Below are positions 56,650-64,000 of a stretch of DNA of 64,000 bases, in pieces; positions within the stretch are counted from its first letter, which is position 1; every line of letters starts with the position of its first letter. The position numbers and the translations under genes are program-made. The notes below the pieces were generated by a model. That model made no database searches and was not told where the DNA came from. It was given only the letters and a program-made list of their open reading frames with translations. The stretch spans positions 65,815 through 129,814 of the forward strand of contig JAZSCN010000003.1 of assembly GCA_045602925.1 (NCBI GenBank). The letters are read 5' to 3'. Source of the DNA: UBA7477 sp045602925. Lineage in GTDB: Bacteria > Bacillota > Clostridia > Oscillospirales > Ruminococcaceae.

Positions 56650-59600
56650 ATGAGTAATAAATTTTACAAACCTAAGAATGAATATGGTGAGCTTCTCGTT
56701 GGACAGCCCGCTTTAGAGAAAGCTATTGCTGACTACAATGCAGCTGATAATAAAATTATTAATGATTATAGGGAAGCTGATGAACTTCTTAAAGCAGAGC
56801 TTATAGAAAAAATTGATAATGCTGATGCTGACATTAATGCTACAATTAGTAATCTTGAAACTAAGTTAGAAGCTGCTGATACAGAAATTAGAGAATCTAT
56901 TCAATCTCTTGATAACAAAGTAGTAGCGGGTGATACAGAATTAGATAATAAGATTGATACCTTTAAAACTATTGCTGTAAAGGTTATTGAAAATGACTCA
57001 ATAGAAAGTTATTTCCAGCAAGTTATTCAAAATAAAGAGATGACGCTTGAAGAGCTTAAAGTAGAGCTCGGGCGTACTGTTTATATTATTAAAGGTTCTG
57101 ATGATAATATTAGCGGAAAAAATACATATGAAGAGTATATTTGTATAAATCCTGAAATTTTAGATGAAAATGGAAGACCTGAAATGGTTCGTCTCGGAGC
57201 TGTTGATTCAATCTTGGCTCGTTATGAAGACCCAACTAAAGGCTCTCGTATGGGTTCAGTAGAGTTAGTTCATAACCTTTACACTGGTGATGACGAGGTT
57301 TGGGGCAAATATTTTACTAGAGATTTAGAAGGCAACCATATTGAAGAACCTGTCCCTGGTAAAGCCGTTGCGCCATGCACATTACGTGCATTCTGGAAAG
57401 CAGACGAAGAACTTAGAAACGCTGATATTCGTATTGAAAATGAGTATAAAGAAGCTGATGAAGCGCTTAAATCCACTCTTGAATCAGCTGATACTCAGAT
57501 TAGAAATGATTTTGGAGCTGCAGATACTCAGCTTAGAGCAGATTTTGAAGCAGCGGATGCTCAACTTACTGAAGATATTAATAATCTTAAGGCTGAAGAT
57601 ACCGCTCTTAGCAATAGAATTGATGCGATTAAAACTGAGTTGATGGGTACTACCGAAGCTGCTGACTACTCAGGTTCTCGTATTGATAAAATTGAAGAAA
57701 CTATTGGTATCAGTGGTTGTCCAAAGTGCGGTAGAGAAGCATGTGACCATGATGACCCTACTAAAGACCAATGCACAATTTATTGTCGTCTTAAAGATAT
57801 TGAAACTGATATTGTAGACTTAGAAGGTAATATCAATAACGAGCAGGAACGAGCAATTGAGCGTGAAGATGAAATCGAAACAACGTTAAGTAATGCTTTA
57901 ACTGAAGAAAGTGAAAGAGCTGTTGAACGTGAAGATGAAATCAGTGAGGCTTTAATAGCTGAGGTTAATAGAGCAGTTGCACGTGAAAATGTCATCGAAA
58001 ATAATTTAAATGCAGAAATTACTAGAGCCAAAGCAGCTGAAACTGTTTTAACTACAGATTTAAATAGCGAAATTGCTCGAAGTACATCAAAAGACGAAGA
58101 ACTTACAGCTAGTATCAAAGATATTAATGATACAATCGGTACTCATGATTCTTCTTCTACTAAGACTATTTGGGAAACAATCGATGATAATTTTGCTAGT
58201 AGCACTGCTCTTACAGAAAGTAAGTTTACTGAAGCTAAAAACCACATTGATGCTAATAATAAAGCAATTGAAGATATTAATGGAACAATTGGCAGTCGTG
58301 GTTCTTCTTCTACTAAGTCTGTTTGGGAAACGATTGATGATAACTTTATCGAAAATAACGCCTTTACTGAAGAGAAATTTGACGAAGCCAAAGGATTTAT
58401 TAATACAAATACCAATGATATTACTGCAATTAAGAGTGTTATAGGTGATAAGAATGCTTCTACTATTAATACCGATACACTTTGGGGTTCTATTAAGAAG
58501 TCTGCTGATGATATTTCCAATAATACTGCTAATATTTCCAATAATACTGCTAATATTGCAAATAATTTAGCGCAAATTACTATAAATGCTAATAGTATTA
58601 ATACAACTAATAGCAGAGTTGATGCAGCTGAAACTGCAATTAGTAAACATACTACTGATATTTCTGCTCTTGATGAAAGATTAACTAGTGCTGCAAATAG
58701 TATTACAGCTCATAGTGGTGAAATTACTACAATTAAAGAGACCCTTGGTACTCATAGTAGTAGTTTAAGTTCTCACGGTGAAAGTTTAGATAAGGCCAAA
58801 AATGATATTACTGAAATCAATGAAGCAATAGCTACAATTAATACTAAATTGGGTGATACTGATGCTGCTGCAACAGGTTCCTCAATATGGGCTGCTATCA
58901 ATGATGCAAAAAATAATATCACTTTACTTCAAACTAATAAAGCTTCTAATGGAGAACTTAATGAAGTTAAGGAAGAACTTACAGATGAGATTACTGCTAT
59001 TGGAAATTCTCTTGGCGAAAATAAAAACCCTGAGTACCCAAATAGCGCATGGTCTTATATAGTAAGTCATGATGCAGCTATTAATAGCGATAGTGGTATT
59101 TTAAATCGTTTATCTGCTATTGAATCAAACGTTGATACTAAGGCTGCTTCTTCTGATTTAAATGCTTCTAATACCAGAATTAATGAATTAGAAACCGCTA
59201 AACAGCAAATCGAAGGCAACATTAGCGATATTAATAATAATATTACTTCATTAAGTGAAAGAATTGGTGAGGTAAATGATAGTTTAGCTGCTCAGATTTC
59301 TACATTAGAAAGCCAAGTAACTACATTAAGTACTCAGCCTGGTGTTGCGGTTATTAACTGTGGATTAACATCAGTAGTAGAAAATGGTGATGTTTGGAGT
59401 AACTCAACAACCATTTTTGCTAGCTCACTTATCAACTTCCTTCCTAATGTTACTGATGCAAAGAATGTTAATTTCGCTGTAACTTCTGTACGTTATACCA
59501 CTGATGATGCTAACGCACCAGGTGAGCAAATTACACCTGAAATTCTTTATTATGGTGGAGTTACTAATGATGAAACTAATAACCGCAGTGCTGTTATTAC

Positions 59601-59682
59601 ATTTAATGACTTCCAGCGCAAACCACAGTCACTCATTGTAACTATTACATATTGGGAAGAAAATTCAGTAATTAATCTTTAA
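56650..59682 (+). CDS. long tail fibre protein, 1010 aa
   Basis: Trimeric-fibre type. Residues 25-100, 250-330 and 395-480 are heptad-like repeats built on EAADTQIRNDFGAADTQL-type units; 480-600 holds two copies of a module containing SSSTKxxWETIDDNF with SGxG-like turns; 610-880 is Asn/Ser/Thr coiled coil (NNTANISNNTANIANN). Residues 357-380 hold CPKCGREACDHDD and QCTIYC, a Cys/His cluster set in the shaft. The last 120 residues are a beta C-terminal domain. Host recognition or shaft role. Confidence 0.88.
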   Translation: MSNKFYKPKNEYGELLVGQPALEKAIADYNAADNKIINDYREADELLKAELIEKIDNADADINATISNLETKLEAADTEIRESIQSLDNKVVAGDTELDNKIDTFKTIAVKVIENDSIESYFQQVIQNKEMTLEELKVELGRTVYIIKGSDDNISGKNTYEEYICINPEILDENGRPEMVRLGAVDSILARYEDPTKGSRMGSVELVHNLYTGDDEVWGKYFTRDLEGNHIEEPVPGKAVAPCTLRAFWKADEELRNADIRIENEYKEADEALKSTLESADTQIRNDFGAADTQLRADFEAADAQLTEDINNLKAEDTALSNRIDAIKTELMGTTEAADYSGSRIDKIEETIGISGCPKCGREACDHDDPTKDQCTIYCRLKDIETDIVDLEGNINNEQERAIEREDEIETTLSNALTEESERAVEREDEISEALIAEVNRAVARENVIENNLNAEITRAKAAETVLTTDLNSEIARSTSKDEELTASIKDINDTIGTHDSSSTKTIWETIDDNFASSTALTESKFTEAKNHIDANNKAIEDINGTIGSRGSSSTKSVWETIDDNFIENNAFTEEKFDEAKGFINTNTNDITAIKSVIGDKNASTINTDTLWGSIKKSADDISNNTANISNNTANIANNLAQITINANSINTTNSRVDAAETAISKHTTDISALDERLTSAANSITAHSGEITTIKETLGTHSSSLSSHGESLDKAKNDITEINEAIATINTKLGDTDAAATGSSIWAAINDAKNNITLLQTNKASNGELNEVKEELTDEITAIGNSLGENKNPEYPNSAWSYIVSHDAAINSDSGILNRLSAIESNVDTKAASSDLNASNTRINELETAKQQIEGNISDINNNITSLSERIGEVNDSLAAQISTLESQVTTLSTQPGVAVINCGLTSVVENGDVWSNSTTIFASSLINFLPNVTDAKNVNFAVTSVRYTTDDANAPGEQITPEILYYGGVTNDETNNRSAVITFNDFQRKPQSLIVTITYWEENSVINL

Positions 59683-59699
59683 TTTTTATACCTAATACT

Positions 59700-60647
59700 A
59701 TGGCAAAAACTAAAATTCCCCTTACATATACAGGTTCTAGCACTGAAGATCTTTACGTCTTAGCACTCCGAAAGGGTAAGGAAGTTAAGCTCCGAGTAAA
59801 GGAGCTTAACTGCCATGGTGGTATTTTAACAGAAGGAATTGTACAAGATACCACAACTTATCCAGATGAGGATGCTCTTAAAGATGCTGCTACAGTTCCG
59901 GGGCAACTTACAAATGGTACAATTTATACCACTACTGATGAAAATAATAACAAAGTAGATTATATCTATTATAATGATAAGTTATCCCCATTATCTGGCG
60001 TTAGTGATGAACCAGGAACTGTTGTAAATGGTCTTGAATTTGGTGCAACATATGAGTCTCTTGACAAACTAGTAGAAGCTAAAAATTTAAATTTATTATC
60101 AACTAAGAAAATTTACACAGTTAATGATATTGGCACTATTGAGCAATATATTCTTCATAAAGGCAATTTAGTTCAGATTGCAGGTGCTCTTAATGAAATA
60201 GTTGCAGGTTCTACCGATAATGAGTCTGAAGTCTCTTCAGTGGTTGAAGACGAAGATGGCATAATTGATTACAACCTTACTGAACTTAAGAATGGTGATT
60301 ATAGATATAAAAATCATTCCAATCTTAAAACCGTATATTGCGATATGCCTAATTTAGTTTCTGGTGTTCAAATGTTCTATGGCACCTCTCTTGAACATTT
60401 TTGTGGCAGTCTCTACTCTTTAGAAGATGGTACACATATGTTTAGCAAGGGATGTAAATTAGACCTCGACTCTATCTATAATATAATAGATGGTCTTAAA
60501 GAAGTCGAATTTGGCGCTCATCAAATTAATATCGGTTATAATAGTGAAAAGGTAACCGCAAGTCAATTAGTTGAAATAACTGAAGAACTTAATCAAAAAG
60601 GATGGAATGTAATATGGCATAAAGACGGCTCATTATCTATCCAATAA
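59700..60647 (+). CDS. tail/adhesin protein with LRR-like C-terminus, 315 aa
   Basis: N-terminal beta part (1-150), then a C-terminal stretch at 205-265 with repeated Leu/Phe spacing: NLKTVYCDMPNLVSGVQMFY, GTSLEHFCGSLYSLEDGTHM and LDLDSIYNIIDGLK, which resembles BspA-type leucine-rich repeats of gut bacteria and their phages. Likely exposed on the virion for binding. 17 bases after the fibre gene, no promoter of its own seen. Confidence 0.78.
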   Translation: MAKTKIPLTYTGSSTEDLYVLALRKGKEVKLRVKELNCHGGILTEGIVQDTTTYPDEDALKDAATVPGQLTNGTIYTTTDENNNKVDYIYYNDKLSPLSGVSDEPGTVVNGLEFGATYESLDKLVEAKNLNLLSTKKIYTVNDIGTIEQYILHKGNLVQIAGALNEIVAGSTDNESEVSSVVEDEDGIIDYNLTELKNGDYRYKNHSNLKTVYCDMPNLVSGVQMFYGTSLEHFCGSLYSLEDGTHMFSKGCKLDLDSIYNIIDGLKEVEFGAHQINIGYNSEKVTASQLVEITEELNQKGWNVIWHKDGSLSIQ

Positions 60648-60724
60648 AGTTTAAATAAAAATATCAGGTTTATGACTCGAGTGAGCCAGACCTACACACT
60701 AAACAAAAACATTTTCTAAAAATT

Positions 60725-62575
60725 ATGGCTAAAAATTATACTACTAAAACATCCGCCCTTAAGGCGACTACAATTGATGTTCGTAACATTGAAGCTACGG
60801 GTACTATTGATGCCACTAATGTTGAAGCTGATACCCTCAAGGTTGGAGGCAAGGACATTATGGAAGCTATCGATGAAGCTTCTGACGCAGCTGCTGCCGC
60901 TGCTGGTATCGTTGTTGAGCGTGACCTTAACGCTGACTATGACTCCGCTGATGCTGAAGAAGTTATCGCAACAAAGATTCAGAACATGAAGTTCTTTGGT
61001 GAGTACGTCAATGTTGTTGATAATAAGGACGGTTCCGTAAGTCTTTATTTCGGTAAGAACAACAACCCTGACGAGTTCTCCACTGTTACTGCTCCTAGTG
61101 GTACTGCTATGTACACATATGTAGATAACGGTTCTGACTATGCTCTCGGTGCTGCTCCTGCTGGTAATGGTAATACATATGCTCACTGCCAATCAGGTGG
61201 TTCTGAAACTGTTTACGCAGGTTCCAGCTCAACTGATATCACTATTCCTAACAAAACTTCTACAGTTAAAGTTGAAGCAGTTGATAACTCAGGTAATACA
61301 ATCGCTTCTGCTGAGACTGCAGTTATTGATGGTTCTCAGGCAACTGTAACTGCTACTAATGGTGGTATTACTATTAACGTTACTAACATCCACCTTAATA
61401 CTTCTGATGATGCAGCTGAAGGTATGACTCCTGGCTTCATTCGTTGTAAGGTTTCTGCTACTCTTACTAATGCTACAATTATGCCTAAGGGTGGTTTCTA
61501 TAAGGTTAAGATGACCGTTGCAGGTAAGTCCAATACTAATGGCACAGGTATGTTCATCTATACTTCTCCTGCAGTTGATCCATCTATTGAAGAAGTAACT
61601 GCAACATATGCTTCTACCGGTACTAAGACAGTTTCCGGTATTACCTATGATAGCGCTGCTAAGGTAACTGTTAATGTAACAGGTATTGAGAATACTCAAT
61701 GGATGGCTACAAAGAATCTTAACCGTATTACTGTAAGTGACAACTCTAATGGTCGTCTCGTTGATATTGGTGATGTCACAGTTGCCAACTTATCTGCTGC
61801 TAATAACACTGATAAGACTAAGAAGAATGCTGAATTCTCTTACTCTAAGGAAGTTACATTTACTGCTTCTCATGATCCTGCTGTTATGAGCGGTTCTTAT
61901 ACAGCTACTCCTTATAAGCCACTTGATGGTTCTGCTCTTGCATCTGCTGCAAAGTCTGGTTCTTTCGCCGGTACTCGTTACCTCTGGAATGGTGCTGAAG
62001 GAACTGAAAATGATGCAACTTCTAGCTTCCACGTTGATGGTAAGCGTCTTGCTTATACAGTTCTTACAGATGGCAGTGGTAATGTAACAGGTCTCAACCT
62101 TGATACAACTGCCGAGTATGACAGTGATAATCTTCTTACAACTGATTATCCTCAACAACTTCTTGTTCAGGGTGGTTACTTGAAGCATCCAGGTGGTGCT
62201 AATATGGACGTAACAGGAACATATAACTCCACCAATTGCACAGGTACTCGTTACTGGACTAAGTTGATTAAGGTTGGTTCTTCTGCTGACTCTAAGACAA
62301 TATTCACAGTTACTGGCTCTAACCTCATCGGTTCAGGAGTAAAGATTTGGGCTGTTTGTGCTAATACTGATGCTACCGCTACCGCTGGTGAGAAGTCACT
62401 TCTTATCAATGCTCTTAGTTCTGGTGGTGGTTTTGCTAAATCTGTAAGTAATACTTCACTTAGCGTTGAAATCCCTGGTGGTCAGATGACATGTAAGCAA
62501 AACTCTTGCTTCTATCTTGTAGTTCAGCTTCCTGCAGCTTCAACCGTTAAACTTGGTGCTATCACAGTTGCGTAA
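60725..62575 (+). CDS. virion adhesin/tail protein, 616 aa
   Basis: Short coiled N-terminus (1-70) with ATTIDVRNIEATGTIDATNV repeats, then Thr/Ser/Gly/Ala-rich beta domains, at least two Ig-like by pattern (STVKVEAVDNSGNTIASAET; ATVTATNGGITINVTNIHL). Codons are strongly biased to CTT, GGT and GCT, as expected for an abundant protein. Its 77-base leader region carries no clear promoter. Probably an exposed or decorating tail protein. Confidence 0.8.
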   Translation: MAKNYTTKTSALKATTIDVRNIEATGTIDATNVEADTLKVGGKDIMEAIDEASDAAAAAAGIVVERDLNADYDSADAEEVIATKIQNMKFFGEYVNVVDNKDGSVSLYFGKNNNPDEFSTVTAPSGTAMYTYVDNGSDYALGAAPAGNGNTYAHCQSGGSETVYAGSSSTDITIPNKTSTVKVEAVDNSGNTIASAETAVIDGSQATVTATNGGITINVTNIHLNTSDDAAEGMTPGFIRCKVSATLTNATIMPKGGFYKVKMTVAGKSNTNGTGMFIYTSPAVDPSIEEVTATYASTGTKTVSGITYDSAAKVTVNVTGIENTQWMATKNLNRITVSDNSNGRLVDIGDVTVANLSAANNTDKTKKNAEFSYSKEVTFTASHDPAVMSGSYTATPYKPLDGSALASAAKSGSFAGTRYLWNGAEGTENDATSSFHVDGKRLAYTVLTDGSGNVTGLNLDTTAEYDSDNLLTTDYPQQLLVQGGYLKHPGGANMDVTGTYNSTNCTGTRYWTKLIKVGSSADSKTIFTVTGSNLIGSGVKIWAVCANTDATATAGEKSLLINALSSGGGFAKSVSNTSLSVEIPGGQMTCKQNSCFYLVVQLPAASTVKLGAITVA

Positions 62576-62599
62576 TTCTAACTTAAAAATAATTAAATT

Positions 62600-64000
62600 A
62601 TGGCTACATATATTAATAATAACGTAAAATTTCATGGCTTCTCTAAGTCACCTGTTAGCGGTGATACCACTCTCGGTGGTGCAGTGAACCCATCAGGACA
62701 TACTATTACAACCTCTCAGGTTCGTTCTCAAGATATTCCTGCTTTCCTTAATACTTTCCAGGGTACTGAAACACAAGCTCGTACATGGCTTTCTACTAAC
62801 TATGCGGAACCTGCTCATAACGACATCGCTTATTATGGTGGTGAGTTCAAGGCTGGTTTTTCTACCCCTAAATGTTTGAAGTATAATGCTAATACTACAT
62901 CTTGGGAAAAATTTGATCTTGTAAATGCTAGCACACTTAGAAATGCTGACGACCAAGACGTAATTGCAGTTCACCAAAATTGTTCAACAGTTTTCGTTGA
63001 CGGTGGTAATAATGCTGCTACTAACTCTAACAGATGGTCTCTTTTCGTAAAGAAAGCTGATGGTTCTATTCTTGACCACTTCGTAGCATCTACTGATAAG
63101 ATTGCCGGTGGTATGCCTTCTCTTGGTTATAACGCTCTTGTTCTTTGGAATGGTGCTGCTATTGACGAAGGTGAACTTGATGCAAACTACGTAGGTAACA
63201 CTTTCGCGGGTATTGTTCACCTCAACAAACAGTATAATACTGGTGATGATGCAAAGTTCAAGGTAACCTGCTTTGAATACATTGGTGAAAAACTCGATAA
63301 GAAAGTAGCTGACCTTACTGAAGCTGTTTTCGGTGGAAATACAGGTGGTGAAGACCTTTCTCTTGCTCAGAAGGTTGCTAATAACACAACTGCTATTAGT
63401 ACTCTTAATGCTAATGCTTCTACTCCTGGTTCCGTAGCTCATTCCGTTGCTGCTGGTGTAAGTGAAGCTAAGGCTTATACTGATACTGAGGTTGCTGATG
63501 CTAAGTCCGAAGCTATTGCTGATGCTACTGGTAAGATTAATACTCTCGGCAGTAACTCTCTTGCTCAAACTTCCACTGGTTCCACTCAGGTAACTGTTAC
63601 AACTGCTGGTACAGTTGCTTCAGGTCTTACTTCTATCACTGTTAGCACTTCTGATATTGCTTCTGCTTCTGAACTTTCTCAGTTGAAGTCTAAAGTTGAG
63701 CAACACCTTACTGATGCTGCAGGTAAGCTCGAAATCAGTGTAGTTGACGCACTTCCTACAACTGGTGAAGCTGGTAAGATTTACCTCGTTCCTAACGAAG
63801 AGTCCGCTGATAAAAACGTTAAGGATGAATACATCTGGGTAAATGGTGCTTGGGAACTTATTGGTTCCACTCAGATTGACCTCAGCGCATATGCTACAAC
63901 TGAATCTGTAACTACTGCTATTAATACCGCTAAGACTGAAATTCAGGGTACAACTGATGGTCTTGCTACTCGTATTGGTACTCTTGAAACAGCTGCTCCT
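62600..64000 (+). CDS. tail fibre-like protein, N-terminal part (cut by window edge)
   Basis: 467 codons from the ATG at 62600, open to the window end. Residues 1-240 form a beta region with fibre-type phrases (SWEKFDLVNAST; KVTCFEYIGEKLDKKVADLT); 240-320 is coiled coil of the kind AYTDTEVADAKSEAIADATG; near 375-420 a domain reads LPTTGEAGKIYLVPNE and YIWVNGAWELIGS, the fibre insert commonly found in Bacteroidota phage tails. Coiled coil resumes at the edge. Late, same strand as the adhesin upstream. Confidence 0.85.
   Translation, partial: MATYINNNVKFHGFSKSPVSGDTTLGGAVNPSGHTITTSQVRSQDIPAFLNTFQGTETQARTWLSTNYAEPAHNDIAYYGGEFKAGFSTPKCLKYNANTTSWEKFDLVNASTLRNADDQDVIAVHQNCSTVFVDGGNNAATNSNRWSLFVKKADGSILDHFVASTDKIAGGMPSLGYNALVLWNGAAIDEGELDANYVGNTFAGIVHLNKQYNTGDDAKFKVTCFEYIGEKLDKKVADLTEAVFGGNTGGEDLSLAQKVANNTTAISTLNANASTPGSVAHSVAAGVSEAKAYTDTEVADAKSEAIADATGKINTLGSNSLAQTSTGSTQVTVTTAGTVASGLTSITVSTSDIASASELSQLKSKVEQHLTDAAGKLEISVVDALPTTGEAGKIYLVPNEESADKNVKDEYIWVNGAWELIGSTQIDLSAYATTESVTTAINTAKTEIQGTTDGLATRIGTLETAAP

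Noticed and set aside
1..64000. Recoded stop codons, as in some large gut phages
   Set aside because: TAG ends the GIY-YIG gene at 40935 in a compact context, TGA ends many overlapping genes, and TAA is used throughout, so the standard code applies.
1..64000. tRNA genes, CRISPR arrays, integrase or transposase
   Set aside because: No T-loop-like GGTTCGAATCC or its complement with a cloverleaf, no regularly spaced repeats, and no recombinase or transposase motifs were seen.

Overview
This window looks like 64 kb of a large, AT-rich, virulent T4-like tailed phage, probably infecting a Bacteroidota host. The T4 kinship rests on a set of recognisable replication, recombination and transcription proteins: primase, RNase H/FEN, sliding clamp, gp32-type SSB, gp41-type helicase, UvsX, a family B polymerase of 898 aa, gp46/gp47, a gp55-type late sigma factor, ATP ligase, UvsW and a UvsY-like protein. 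The host guess is inference: starts lack purine-rich Shine-Dalgarno sequences, and the adhesins carry LRR-like segments of the kind seen in gut phages. The genetic code is standard (TAA, TGA and TAG all end genes). I saw no tRNA, CRISPR array, integrase or insertion sequence, and no gene-free stretch longer than about 130 bases.

Layout. 1-6909 (minus): replication operon. 7040-9148 and 10933-11685 (plus): late, probably virion-internal proteins around uvsX. 11742-16251 (minus): polymerase and gp46. 16294-22334 (minus): an NAD+/ADP-ribose module lying between gp46 and gp47. 22376-24094 (plus): late linker-rich protein. 24110-25917 (minus): gp47, a small membrane protein and the late sigma factor. 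25979-27529 (minus): a DUF2828/Ro60-like vWA protein. 27579-37278 (minus): about 26 small accessory genes with the ligase embedded. 37280-39639 (minus): Dam-type methylase, UvsW, UvsY. 39656-46951: mixed-strand late genes and enzymes (acetyltransferase, GIY-YIG nuclease, RlaP-like transferase, lipoprotein, NMNAT-like enzyme, aspartic-protease-like protein). 47739-54890 (plus): middle genes, including GroES-like, DinG/XPD-like helicase, a thymidylate-synthase-fold enzyme with a dCMP-type active site, a MazG-like pyrophosphatase and a phosphoesterase. 54924-64000 (plus): virion proteins, fibres and adhesins, running off the right edge.

The most interesting system is the NAD+ module. Nicotinamidase, PRPP synthetase, a NAMPT-fold phosphoribosyltransferase with the nicotinamide-specifying Asp replaced by Ser, and NadE lie together, and an NMNAT-like enzyme lies 20 kb away. 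Together they would make a complete Preiss-Handler route from nicotinamide to NAD+. A DarG-like macro domain sits in the same operon, so the module looks aimed at NAD-consuming or ADP-ribosylating defences.

The window also shows three promoter classes placed tightly against start codons. The first is (C/T)AGAACT-N4-TATAAT-N6-ATG, repeated about 18 times, which predicts leaderless mRNAs for early/middle genes. The second is T4-type nATAAATA before late genes, matching the gp55-like sigma factor. The third is a smaller TGATATAAT class. Seven late proteins share an N-terminal helix ending in a T4-style (L/I)-x-E cleavage site, suggesting packaging in the capsid, including an acetyltransferase and possibly the NMNAT-like enzyme.
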